Source: VXYL01 sp965200375 (GTDB taxonomy: Bacteria; Pseudomonadota; Gammaproteobacteria; Pseudomonadales; Azotimanducaceae). Taken from it: a stretch of 64,000 nucleotides of DNA. The notes under the pieces are model-generated. The model had not been told where the DNA came from, did no database searches, and saw only the letters and a list, made by a program, of their open reading frames with translations. Numbering within the stretch: position 1 is the first letter of the stretch; each line of letters starts with the position of its first letter. Of the stretch, positions 43,273 to 51,892 are shown one piece after another. A program made the translations under genes and the position numbers. Location: NCBI GenBank assembly GCA_965200375.1, contig OZ241353.1, forward strand, positions 2,046,001 to 2,110,000, given 5' to 3'.

Positions 43273-44894
43273 CGCCCGAGCCGATCCACCGTTTCGTAGA
43301 TCTCGAACGGCAGTTGCTGGAAGGTGATGCCGTACTGGTGCAGAAACTCCCGATCGAGGTACTTCGTGGGCGCGAACACCAGCTTCGGCCGCTTCGACCG
43401 GGAGAGCTTGCGGGCGACGTCCATGGTGAGGGCCATGTCCTTCAACTGCTCGAAGTCGTCCGTGTAGATGAGGAACACGTCGTAGTTGCGGCTGCGACCG
43501 ATGAAGTGGCGCTCCGGTCGCATCTTGGCCGCGTCGAACTCCTCCCCCGTGGCGGTGAAGAAGATGTACGCCGCCAGCCGCTTGTAGCTCGGCAGCTTGC
43601 CGCGCTCCAGCATGGACTCCTTGCGCATCGGCTTGCCGAGCTTGAAGTAGCTGAACGTGCCGCCCAGCCCCTCGCGCAGCGACTCGTCCTTCGCCTGCGG
43701 TACGCCTTTGATGACGCGGCGAACCCGCTCGGCGGTGATGGCGTCCGCGTACTCCTCGCACTCGACAAGGATGAAGCGACGATTGCCGCCGTCGGCCTTG
43801 TTGAGGGCAAGCACTGCGTGGGCGGTGGTGCCGGAGCCGGCGAAGGAGTCTAGGACGATGGAGTTCTTGTCGGTGGCGATGCGGAGCACGCGATCAATCA
43901 AGGTCGTCGGCTTGACCGTGTTGAACACGTCTTCGGACCGCTCGAAGTTCAGAACAGACACAAGCTCTCTCTTGGCAGCTTGTGTGTGTCCTACATCAGC
44001 ATGGTGCCACAGCGTCTGTGGAACGACCCCCGACCTCACTTCCGAAAGAAATCGCTTCAACCTCGGCATCGCGTTGCCGCGCTGTCCCCACCAAATCCGG
44101 TCGTCTTCATCAAGGCCCTTGAAGCTACTAGCTGACACTTGGAAATATCTACCTACCGATGGCTTGAACTTGCGCCCAGATGGGCTGGTCACCTCGTATG
44201 TGCCTTGGCTGTAGTGATTCCTCGCGGTCAGATCGCTTGACGACCACGCGCCTCGCTGATCTTCATCGGGATTGCGGTATCTGTCGGTAGCCCCTGCTTT
44301 CCTCTCCATCAGGTGGGGTTGCCACTGTTCGGCATCCCGTGCGTACACCAACACAAAGTCATGGTCTTCGGAAAAGTGCCGGGCCGTGTTCTTCGGCGAG
44401 AACACCTTCTGCCAGATGACCGTCGTAAGAAAGTTCTCCTCCCCAAACACCTCGTCCATCAAGCTCCGCAGCCGATGTACTTCGTTGTCGTCAATCGACA
44501 CGAAGATCGCGCCGTCGTCGCGCAGCAACTCCCGCAGCAGCTTCAGCCGGGGCAGCATCATGCAGCACCACTTGTCGTGGCGGGTCAGGTCGTCCCGATC
44601 CACCACCTTGCCGAACCAGTCCTTCATCATCGGCGAGTTCACGCGGTCGTTGTAGGCCCAGCCTTCGTTGCCGGTGTTGTACGGCGGATCGATGTAGATG
44701 CACTTCACCTTCCCATGATACGTCGGCAACAGCGCCTTCAGCGCCGCTAGGTTGTCGCCATGCACGACCAGGTTGTCGTGCAAACTCACCGGCTTGGAAA
44801 GCCCCTTCCCCCGCACCGGCGTCAACTCGTGATACGGCACCCCAAGATGCAGATTCTCCACAAACACGCGGCCCTTGAAGTGCAGGGAAGTCAC
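43269..44894 (-). CDS. Type III DNA methyltransferase, Mod subunit
   Basis: A 541-residue site-specific adenine methyltransferase, the recognition and modification half of the type III system. The catalytic motif DPPYNTGNEGW (69-79) precedes the SAM-binding FAGSGTT (351-357), i.e. the beta-class order. The region between them (about 150-330) should hold the target-recognition domain. It reads VFSPKNTARHFSEDHDFVLV, typical for Mod. GTG 44894 overlaps the ParA-like stop as GTGA and starts MTSLHFKGRVFVEN. It methylates one strand of an asymmetric site, protecting the host; the site is unknown. Confidence 0.93.
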   Translation of the reverse strand: MTSLHFKGRVFVENLHLGVPYHELTPVRGKGLSKPVSLHDNLVVHGDNLAALKALLPTYHGKVKCIYIDPPYNTGNEGWAYNDRVNSPMMKDWFGKVVDRDDLTRHDKWCCMMLPRLKLLRELLRDDGAIFVSIDDNEVHRLRSLMDEVFGEENFLTTVIWQKVFSPKNTARHFSEDHDFVLVYARDAEQWQPHLMERKAGATDRYRNPDEDQRGAWSSSDLTARNHYSQGTYEVTSPSGRKFKPSVGRYFQVSASSFKGLDEDDRIWWGQRGNAMPRLKRFLSEVRSGVVPQTLWHHADVGHTQAAKRELVSVLNFERSEDVFNTVKPTTLIDRVLRIATDKNSIVLDSFAGSGTTAHAVLALNKADGGNRRFILVECEEYADAITAERVRRVIKGVPQAKDESLREGLGGTFSYFKLGKPMRKESMLERGKLPSYKRLAAYIFFTATGEEFDAAKMRPERHFIGRSRNYDVFLIYTDDFEQLKDMALTMDVARKLSRSKRPKLVFAPTKYLDREFLHQYGITFQQLPFEIYETVDRLGR

Positions 44895-45889
44895 GGCTGC
44901 TCTCCCGCCAAACGACCGACAGCGCATCCGTCGATTCGGCTGGCAATACACGCGAAAGACCGCTTGGCTGCCCGTCTCTGCGCCGGGGTGCCGCCAGAGC
45001 ACTCCCACATGGAGACGCCCTCTCGTTGCGCGAATTGGACCAGCGGCGACATGTCGTTGACATCGCCTAGGCTCGGATCGTCGGCCGGGGATGGTGCCAG
45101 CCGTTCGCCGTGCTTGAGGAGCACGGCGACGTCGTCGTGGATGCGGTTCTTGATCTCCGGCAAGTGAGCACTAGCTTTGTTCGCCGCCGCACGCCCGTAG
45201 ACTCTGAACGGCTGGTGGATGTAGCCCAGCAAGGCAGGTTTCGCCTCCAACAGGGGCATGTTGTCCGGTGCAATGGATCCGATGATGTCGGCGTCCCTCA
45301 TCCATGCGCTGACCGCCTGTCCAAGCGTGGCAAGCGCTCGAACCGAGAACAGGTCGCAAGTGACAGGCAGGATGAAGCAGTTGCAGTCGAGCAGAAGGAC
45401 GCGGTTCAAGGGCCCGATGTTTGATCCAGTGTCGTAGAACACATAATCGAAGGGCGACTCGCTGTGGATCCGAGAGATCAACGTGCTGATCGACGCGATG
45501 GCCCTCAGTGCCCCAAGACGCCGCTTCAAACTGTCCGACCAAGCGCCGTACAGGAAATCCTCAAACTCCGCGAGCTTGATGTCCCCAGGCACCAGCTTCA
45601 AGTTCCCTACCTTTGTCGGCTCGATCAGTCGGCTTGGCCCGGTGTTCTCGATAACGGGGCGGACGGCCGTCCAAAGCGTCTGACCATCGCTCTCACTCGA
45701 TTCGTTCAACAGATCGCCCACCTGTTCATCGGGAAGCAGGCAGGAAGTCAAGTTGCACTGCGGGTCGCCGTCCACCAACAGCACGGACTTGCCCATCTCC
45801 GCCAGCGCAAAGGCGATGTTCGCGGTCAGGGTTGTCTTGCCCACCCCGCTCTTGTGGTTGAACAACGCTATGCGAACTGGGCTAGACAC
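44891..45889 (-). CDS. ParA/Soj-like ATPase in the restriction operon
   Basis: A 332-residue ParA-family ATPase. The deviant Walker A is KSGVGKTT (13-20), with Ser replacing the usual first Gly of KGGVGKTT. LLVDGDPQCNLTSCLL is the A' motif, and FDYVFYDTGSNIGPLNR carries Walker B. ParA proteins form nucleotide-dependent dimers on DNA and position cargo; some are found in defence loci. No ParB gene is visible nearby. It overlaps mod by 4 nt and follows the NACHT gene by 22 nt. The placement suggests it works with the restriction or NACHT components rather than in plasmid partition. Confidence 0.88.
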   Translation of the reverse strand: MSSPVRIALFNHKSGVGKTTLTANIAFALAEMGKSVLLVDGDPQCNLTSCLLPDEQVGDLLNESSESDGQTLWTAVRPVIENTGPSRLIEPTKVGNLKLVPGDIKLAEFEDFLYGAWSDSLKRRLGALRAIASISTLISRIHSESPFDYVFYDTGSNIGPLNRVLLLDCNCFILPVTCDLFSVRALATLGQAVSAWMRDADIIGSIAPDNMPLLEAKPALLGYIHQPFRVYGRAAANKASAHLPEIKNRIHDDVAVLLKHGERLAPSPADDPSLGDVNDMSPLVQFAQREGVSMWECSGGTPAQRRAAKRSFACIASRIDGCAVGRLAGEQP

Positions 45890-45911
45890 GGTTTACGGCC
45901 ACTTGTTCCTC

Positions 45912-48068
45912 TCAGCAGTCCTTCACGATTTCGCACTTCGGCAGCGCCTCTTGCAGTGCGGCTATCGCTTCGGTGGAGACTGGCGTTCCGAATACTAAGA
46001 GGGCATCTAGGCTGCGCAGGCGGGCAAGCGGTGTGACGTCTTCGACGTTCGTTCGCTCTATATTCAGGAAGGTGATCTGCGGCATCTCGCCGAGCGGCGC
46101 AACGTCCGTGACGGCAGTGCCGTCAAGCTCCAGCCAATTCAAATTGCCCAGCGCCGTGATGCACCGCACATCGGCAACGTCGGTGTCGGTCAAGATCAGC
46201 GTTTCCACGCTAGACAATTCCGCGACCTGCCGCAGGTTCACCCCATTGGCGCGGCGCAAGTCCAAGACTTTGTGTTCCAGTCTCTCTGTCGTGCGAAACC
46301 ACAGCTTGCGGATCGATGCCATGACGGTGCCGCACAAAGCCGCGTCCTTCGCCATCAGCAGGCTGAAGAGAGAGGAATCCGGGACGTATTCCCCTTTTCG
46401 CCACCAGTAGTCGGAATACTTGATCTGCGTAGAGACGCACCACTCGACTGCGTGTACACGTTCTCGCGGACCTAGTCCGGAGTGGGGATTGACCGCCAAA
46501 CGTGCGGCCAAGTGGGCGAGATTGAAGAGCTCATCGCTGGCCTCCGACTCGGCGAGGTCGGAAAACTCTCTGCCAAAGACGCACTTCGCCAGTTCGCTGT
46601 GCCACTCCGGCTTGTCGGCCAGCATCTCGAAGAGGAAGCAGAAGGTCTCCAGCCAGCTGCGTTGTCGGGCCCAGCCGGCGAGGTCGGTTCGATTGAAGCC
46701 TAAGGACGAGCGACCGTTCTTGGCCCACGAGAAGCCGGTGACCTCGGTGGCGAGCGCCACCGCGGCGAAGTACTCTTGGAAGGAAAGGTGGCGGAAGGCG
46801 TAGAGATCGTCGCCTCTAGGAACGAACAAGCCGCTTCTGCGGCCAACGAACGAAAGAAACTCCTCCGGGGTCGGTGCATCGGCGGGCGCTTTGGTGCGCT
46901 CCATCTCGCTGCCGAGCCAGTGCAGCACGTCGTCGCGGCGCACTAGCAAGTCCACGTCGTCGCCCTGTTCGCGCCGCTTTTGCATCTCGAAGCCCACCCG
47001 GCCAAGCCACATCTTCTTTCGCGGCAGGTCGTGGGTGCCGTCGCTCAAGCCGCGGAAGCGGTCGATGGACACCAAGTACGCCTCGGCAATGCGCTCGTAG
47101 AGCAGCCACTTCTCTTGCGGCAAGGTGGCGTCGTTGCGGTGTATCAGCGCCATCAGCGCCAGCACGTTGGGTACGCGGGCGAGCCGCCGCAAGGCCGCGT
47201 CCTTGCGGATGGCGGCTACCAGATCGTCGTGCCTGCCAGCTTGCGCACTGTCCAAGTCGCGCACAACGTACCACTTCTGCGCGAACACCTTGATTCGTCC
47301 GTCGTCGAACGGGGCGATGTAGCGCTTGCGTATTCCAGCAGTGTCGAGAACCCGAATACCAATATGCCCGTGCCTTGGTGGCCCGATGCCCTCAAACGGC
47401 ACCTCGCCGTAGCCCACAATGCGCGACGTGAGCAGCCAGAGGCAATCGGGATAGCGCTTCATGCCGTCGAACACGGCGTCCCGCAAGCGGAGCCGCGCGT
47501 CTTTGCCGCCGAGCTCGTCGATGCCGTCGAGCATGACCAACGCTCGCCCTTCCGCCAACCTGTCGCGCAGGTAGTCGCCCTCTCGCAGCGGTTCACCGAC
47601 GGGGTGGCGTAGATGCGCTTGCAGCAGGCCGTCGAACGTGGTGACCGCTTCAAGCTCGAGTTCGCGCAGCACCATGGGCACGGGCAACACCCAGCCGAAT
47701 CGCTTGATGAGGGGCGAGGGTCGCCCATAGAACGTGAGCAGCCACGTCAGGTAGTCCACGAGCGTTGTCTTTCCCACGCCCGGATCGCCGAGCAGCACCA
47801 AGCGTCCGTGTTCGTCAAGGGGCGCGTAGACGCTCTCGCATCCTTTTGGCCAATCGTCGGGATCGACATCTACGGAGATTGGGCGCTTCGAGACCAGCGG
47901 CGGCACGAACAAGGAATCGATGGCGACGCTTGGGCGGTCGCGGAGGTCCGGCAGGCCGAGCAGACGAATGTAGCGATGCTGCTTCTGAACTCTGCCGAGA
48001 TACTCCCGCAGCAGTGGATTGTCGTGGAGTTCCACCACGGAAAGGTCGTCGAAGCGACGTCGTTTCAT
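45912..48068 (-). CDS. NACHT NTPase with C-terminal leucine-rich repeats (bacterial NLR-like)
   Basis: A 718-residue STAND protein. The N-terminal 85 residues (RYIRLLGLPDLRDRPSVAI, SLFVPPLV) form the usual linker before NACHT domains. The NACHT has Walker A GDPGVGKT (94-101) and MLDGIDELG (179-187), the diagnostic DGxDE. A helical middle with FLSFVGRRSGLFVPRGDDLY and AFRHLSFQEYFAA is typical of NACHT winged-helix regions. The last ~110 residues are leucine-rich repeats (ETLILTDTDVADVRCI, WLELDGTAVTDVAPLG, FLNIERTNVEDVTPLA). Bacterial NACHT proteins are known anti-phage factors. There is no obvious N-terminal effector, so partners may supply it. It overlaps the KAP gene by 4 nt. Confidence 0.88.
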   Translation of the reverse strand: MKRRRFDDLSVVELHDNPLLREYLGRVQKQHRYIRLLGLPDLRDRPSVAIDSLFVPPLVSKRPISVDVDPDDWPKGCESVYAPLDEHGRLVLLGDPGVGKTTLVDYLTWLLTFYGRPSPLIKRFGWVLPVPMVLRELELEAVTTFDGLLQAHLRHPVGEPLREGDYLRDRLAEGRALVMLDGIDELGGKDARLRLRDAVFDGMKRYPDCLWLLTSRIVGYGEVPFEGIGPPRHGHIGIRVLDTAGIRKRYIAPFDDGRIKVFAQKWYVVRDLDSAQAGRHDDLVAAIRKDAALRRLARVPNVLALMALIHRNDATLPQEKWLLYERIAEAYLVSIDRFRGLSDGTHDLPRKKMWLGRVGFEMQKRREQGDDVDLLVRRDDVLHWLGSEMERTKAPADAPTPEEFLSFVGRRSGLFVPRGDDLYAFRHLSFQEYFAAVALATEVTGFSWAKNGRSSLGFNRTDLAGWARQRSWLETFCFLFEMLADKPEWHSELAKCVFGREFSDLAESEASDELFNLAHLAARLAVNPHSGLGPRERVHAVEWCVSTQIKYSDYWWRKGEYVPDSSLFSLLMAKDAALCGTVMASIRKLWFRTTERLEHKVLDLRRANGVNLRQVAELSSVETLILTDTDVADVRCITALGNLNWLELDGTAVTDVAPLGEMPQITFLNIERTNVEDVTPLARLRSLDALLVFGTPVSTEAIAALQEALPKCEIVKDC

Positions 48069-49438
48069 TGGAGCTTCGCCTGCATATAGCGAGCGAAAGA
48101 AGCTGGCCCGGCGTCGGCAGGCAGATAGCGGACAACGTCCTGGATCCAGAAGACGTTAGCGGCTGTCGGGTCGGGGAAGGCGCTCTGGTTGACGATGGTC
48201 TCGCCTTCCGCATCCTCGGTATCGTCGTCTGAAGCTGCCACCATGGGTAGCTGGAGGGCTTGCAGAACGTCTAGCGCTGGCTCGCCCCCGCGGCACCATT
48301 TTCCGATAGCGTCGTATAGGTCTGGATTGGCCTGCCAGCGAACATAGAGAGCGTGATGGAACTGATGGATGTATGCGACCGTCAGCAGTTTTCCCATCTC
48401 CTCCTGCCCTAGTTCGTCGTCTTTGTCGACATGCCTAGGCAGGCGTGCAAGAAGACGAACGACCAGGTTGGCAAGGCCCTTCAGCTTGCGCGGATTCGGC
48501 GGCAGACACTGGCCCTCCGCAACGACCTGCCACAACCAACGTACATGTTGCTCCGCAACATCACCGCCGCCCGCAACGAGTTCGCACAGCAGCTGGTTGG
48601 GCGCGTCGACGATGGGCAAGTGCCAGATGTTCTGACAGATCTTCTCCAAGTAGGACGCAGCCCGTGCTTGGGCGTCTCGCCTCGCGTCCTCGTCAGTCAG
48701 CCCGCCTGCCAGCCGGTTGGCAATGGCGCCTTCCACCGCCTTCTGATTCAAGCCGAGCACGAAGACGCAGTTGTCGAGCGTGAGATAGACCTTCAATCCC
48801 TCCAGCAGCCGGTACGCAGCCTTGGGTTCGCAGCGGTCCAGGTCGTCCACGAAGACGACCAATCTAGACTTGCCCGTGTTCCCTTCTTGCTCGTCCACCT
48901 CCGGCAGGAGCAGCCGAATGGTCTCCTGCAGGTTCTTCCGCAGCGACTCGGACGGCAACGTGGCAGCGAGGTTCTCCGCATCCCACTGGCGGCTGGCCTG
49001 CTCGAACTTGGCGTACTGGAAGCCGACCTTCTTGGTGAGTTCGTCCAACGAAAGCAGTGCGCCGCGAAGGGCCGCCTTGCCGAGGCGCTTGAGCGCCAAC
49101 GCCTTCGAATCCTCCTGCGAGAGTTGTGCCCGCATCTCTTGCAGCAGCGCCACGACCGGCACTGCTTCGGCGTGGTAGCGCCACGCATCGAACCAGACGG
49201 ATAGCAGCCGATCGCCATGCTCGGTGGATGGCTTGTCCTCACTTGTGTCGAGCTCCTGTGGGTTTTCGCCCGTCAAATACCAACGCACCTGATGCAGGAA
49301 GCTCGTCTTCCCAAGCCCCCAATCGCCATGCACGCCGAACACCTGCGGCGGCTTGCACGTTGCGATGGCCTCGCCCACCTCCTCGATGAGGGCGTTGCGG
49401 CGCAGCCGGTCGCGCAGTGTTGGTTCGTCGTTGTGCAT
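48065..49438 (-). CDS. KAP family P-loop NTPase
   Basis: A 457-residue KAP NTPase. Walker A is GDWGLGKT (38-45), the family-specific VWFDAWRYHAE follows (81-91), and Walker B is VFVDDLDRCEP (195-205). KAP proteins are membrane-associated or membrane-inserted in many cases, but here the region between the motifs is helical without a clear span. Some bacterial KAP proteins belong to phage-exclusion systems (PifA-like). ATG 49438 is used; an upstream ATG at 49477 is possible. It is the first gene of the five-gene operon and lies 145 bp downstream of an SDR gene, where its promoter should be. Confidence 0.85.
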   Translation of the reverse strand: MHNDEPTLRDRLRRNALIEEVGEAIATCKPPQVFGVHGDWGLGKTSFLHQVRWYLTGENPQELDTSEDKPSTEHGDRLLSVWFDAWRYHAEAVPVVALLQEMRAQLSQEDSKALALKRLGKAALRGALLSLDELTKKVGFQYAKFEQASRQWDAENLAATLPSESLRKNLQETIRLLLPEVDEQEGNTGKSRLVVFVDDLDRCEPKAAYRLLEGLKVYLTLDNCVFVLGLNQKAVEGAIANRLAGGLTDEDARRDAQARAASYLEKICQNIWHLPIVDAPNQLLCELVAGGGDVAEQHVRWLWQVVAEGQCLPPNPRKLKGLANLVVRLLARLPRHVDKDDELGQEEMGKLLTVAYIHQFHHALYVRWQANPDLYDAIGKWCRGGEPALDVLQALQLPMVAASDDDTEDAEGETIVNQSAFPDPTAANVFWIQDVVRYLPADAGPASFARYMQAKLQ

Positions 49439-49583
49439 GGGGCCGTTCACCGCTTGCGCCGGTCCGCCCGCAAGCATAGCGCAAGCTCTCGTCCGCGCAT
49501 GGCAGCGGCATGGCCTCGTACAGTCTCAAGTCCTCCCGCGCGACCTTCGCCGCTTCTCCCCGAAGATCGCCCACCACCAGCCG

Positions 49584-50345
49584 TCAATGGTTCCACCACG
49601 GCAGGTCCGAGAAGGCTCGGACATCCAGCTCATGGGTCCACACGGAACGATGCTGCTGGGCGATGTGCCAGTAGGTATCGGCGATGCGTTCCGGGAGCAT
49701 GAGGCCGTCTTGGGCGCCTTTCGTGTCCCGCAGCGCCTGGAACCGTTCGGGGCCGAGCATCTTGCCGAGGGTGTCTGGGGCGTCCACGGAGCCATCGACC
49801 ACCACATGGGCCACGTGGATGTTCTGCGGCGAGAGTTCGGCGTTCAGGGTTTGGCAGAGCAGGCGGCGACCGCCCATGGCCGCCGCGTGGGAGTGCTGGC
49901 CGGCGTTGCCGCGCACCGCGGCGGTGGCGGAGGTCACGATGAGGGTGCCGCCGCCGCGTTCCACCATGCGCGGACAGACGGCCTTCGCCAAGCGGAAGAG
50001 GCCAAGCGTACCGAGCCGCCAGCCCATCTCGAACGCCTTGAGGCTGGTCTCGCCCAAGGTCCGATTGCCGATCTGCGCACCGAGATTGTAGATGGCTGCC
50101 TCGATCGGGCCGACGTCGGCCTCCACCTGCGCGACCCGCTCCTCGATGGCGTCCTCCGCGACCGCGTTCATCAGGAAGCCGGACGCCGAACCGCCAGCGC
50201 TTTCGATTTCGTCCACCAGCGTGGCAAGGCCGGCCTCGTCGGTGCGGCGGCACAGCACGGCGTGATAGCCCTCCCGGGCGAACCGCTTGCCAACCGTGCC
50301 GCCGATGCCGGCGCCAGCGCCGATAATCAGACAGACGGGTTTCAT
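49584..50345 (-). CDS. SDR-fold protein lacking catalytic Tyr/Lys
   Basis: A 253-residue SDR with cofactor loop IIGAGAGIGGTVGKRFA, YNLGAQIGN in place of NNAG, and TSATAAVRGNAG. Aligning QHSHAAAMGGRRLLCQTLNA with the usual YxxxK region places His at the Tyr and Met at the Lys position, so the classical proton relay is missing. The Ser of TSATA is retained. This form occurs in some uncharacterised SDRs; activity is uncertain. It lies upstream of the KAP operon on the same strand and downstream of an amidohydrolase gene. Confidence 0.85.
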   Translation of the reverse strand: MKPVCLIIGAGAGIGGTVGKRFAREGYHAVLCRRTDEAGLATLVDEIESAGGSASGFLMNAVAEDAIEERVAQVEADVGPIEAAIYNLGAQIGNRTLGETSLKAFEMGWRLGTLGLFRLAKAVCPRMVERGGGTLIVTSATAAVRGNAGQHSHAAAMGGRRLLCQTLNAELSPQNIHVAHVVVDGSVDAPDTLGKMLGPERFQALRDTKGAQDGLMLPERIADTYWHIAQQHRSVWTHELDVRAFSDLPWWNH

Positions 50346-50454
50346 CGCGTCTTCTCTCCTGGGCGTCCTTCGGTAAAAGGCTGGGGCTGTAGTACCGTTC
50401 TCTGGGAAACCGTACTACCTGCGTCCTCCTGTATCACCCCCCGCAGGGGCGTAC

Positions 50455-51621
50455 CTAGATCCCGTACAGCGCTCGCACGTTCCCCCGCGTGATCTTCGCC
50501 CGCTCCTCTTCGCCCACGTCCGCGAACAGCTCGTCGAGCACTTCCCGGGAGCACGGCCAGGTCGAGTCCGTGTGGGGGTAGTCCGAACCCCACATGAGGT
50601 TGTCCACGCCGATCAGGTGGCGGGTGGCGAGGGCTGGGCGGTCGTCCTCGATGGTGGCGTGGAACTGGCGGCGCCAGATGTCGTGGGGCGGCGGGCCGGC
50701 GTAGGGTTCGGCAATGTTGCGGCGCTCCCGTTGCAGGCCTTGGTCGACGCGGTCCAGCCAGTGGGCGATCCAGCCGGCGTTGAACTCGGCCACCACGATG
50801 CGCAGGTTCGGATGTCGTTCGCACACGCCCCGGCACATGAACTCGACGATGGTGCGCTGCACGGCGCTTTGGGTGGCGGCGTAGTCGGCGATGGCGTCCG
50901 GCCGCCAAGGGCGAACGCGGCGCTCCTTCGGCACATGGGCGTTGGTGCCGACGTGCATGGAGAGCGGGAAGCCGGCTTCCTCGGCGCGCGCCCAGATCGG
51001 TTCGTAGGCGTCGTCGAAGTACGGCCGCTCCGCGGGCGACGTGCAGGGGATGCAGCCGCCCTTGAAGCCGAGCTTGATGACGCGGTCGAGTTCCGCGGTG
51101 GCGGCGTGCGGGTCTTGCACCGGAATGGCAGCGAGGCCGAACAGCCTGCCGTTGGCGGCGCTGGCGTAGTCGTGCAGCCAGTCGTTGTAGTTCTTCTGCA
51201 AGGCCACCAGCAGCGCCGTGTTCGCCAGGCTGAACATGCCGAAGAAGCCTGGGTAGAGGAACTCGGCGGCGAGGCCGTCCACGTCTTGATCCTCGAAGCG
51301 GTGGGCGCCGTCCACCAGGCCCTTGCGCATCCCGGCGTAGCCCTTGCTGAACAGCGCCACCAGCTCCGGATCCTGCATGTGGGCGACGTCCGGCTTGCGG
51401 CCGGGCTTGCGCTTGAGCGGCTCGTTGCGCGCCAGGCGGGTGGCGGCCATGCCCATGCGGGCGACGCTGACGCCCTTCAAGCCACGGGCAGGCACTACGA
51501 TGGCATCCACCTGATCGCCCGTGTCCATGATGCGCGGCGCTTCGTCGCCGAAGCGCTCGGCGAGGCCGGTGAACACGTCGCGGCCCTCCACCACGTGGGA
51601 ATCGGCGGAGATCGGCTTCAT
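50455..51621 (-). CDS. Amidohydrolase-2 family metal-dependent hydrolase/decarboxylase
   Basis: A 388-residue TIM-barrel enzyme. N-terminal metal residues lie in ISADSHVVEG (D-x-H). Later landmarks are LSMHVGTNAHVPK, EFMCRGVCERHPNLRIVVAE, and MWGSDYPHTDSTWP, the Asp-containing strand. This amidohydrolase-2 branch includes decarboxylases of aromatic or amino-carboxy compounds (ACMSD-like), so the reaction may be C-C rather than C-N cleavage. ATG 51621 starts the first beta strand. It is probably followed in the same transcript by the SDR 109 bp downstream. Confidence 0.88.
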   Translation of the reverse strand: MKPISADSHVVEGRDVFTGLAERFGDEAPRIMDTGDQVDAIVVPARGLKGVSVARMGMAATRLARNEPLKRKPGRKPDVAHMQDPELVALFSKGYAGMRKGLVDGAHRFEDQDVDGLAAEFLYPGFFGMFSLANTALLVALQKNYNDWLHDYASAANGRLFGLAAIPVQDPHAATAELDRVIKLGFKGGCIPCTSPAERPYFDDAYEPIWARAEEAGFPLSMHVGTNAHVPKERRVRPWRPDAIADYAATQSAVQRTIVEFMCRGVCERHPNLRIVVAEFNAGWIAHWLDRVDQGLQRERRNIAEPYAGPPPHDIWRRQFHATIEDDRPALATRHLIGVDNLMWGSDYPHTDSTWPCSREVLDELFADVGEEERAKITRGNVRALYGI

Positions 51622-51742
51622 TCGCGCCCCTCGCTTCGCTTGCAGTCGTCTCGATGCTACTCGCTTCGGCGTCGCTTCTGGCGGCTGGCGGTCCGGTGCG
51701 GGGACGCGCTGGGTACGGGGCCGGTTCCGTACCCTCTTGGAG

Positions 51743-51857
51743 CGTGCCGAATCACCCTCTGACGCGGTGCCAAATCACCCCCTGGGTCGGTGCCGAATCA
51801 CCCCCTGGATCGGCGCCGAATCACCCCCTGGGCCGGTGCCAAATCACCCGCTAAGCC
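51743..51857 (+). repeat. Five 23-bp tandem repeats upstream of an ATPase gene
   Basis: Five head-to-tail copies of a 23-bp unit (consensus GGTGCCRAATCACCCCCTGG plus three variable bases), at 51743, 51766, 51789, 51812 and 51835. The array ends 35 bp before ATG 51893, so it may act as an operator, a leader element or a variable-number tract that tunes expression. Too short and spacer-less for CRISPR. Confidence 0.9.
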
Positions 51858-51892
51858 TTGCTGCGACGCCGTTCAACGGCTACCGTGTAGCT

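Noticed and set aside
40741..43761. 1006-codon version of the Res subunit
   Set aside because: Sequence before ATG 43272 is shadow of mod. The ATGA overlap and the family N-terminus (MILKEYQKTALQAV) fix the start.
51743..51857. CRISPR array
   Set aside because: The 23-bp units are directly adjacent without spacers and no cas genes are near.
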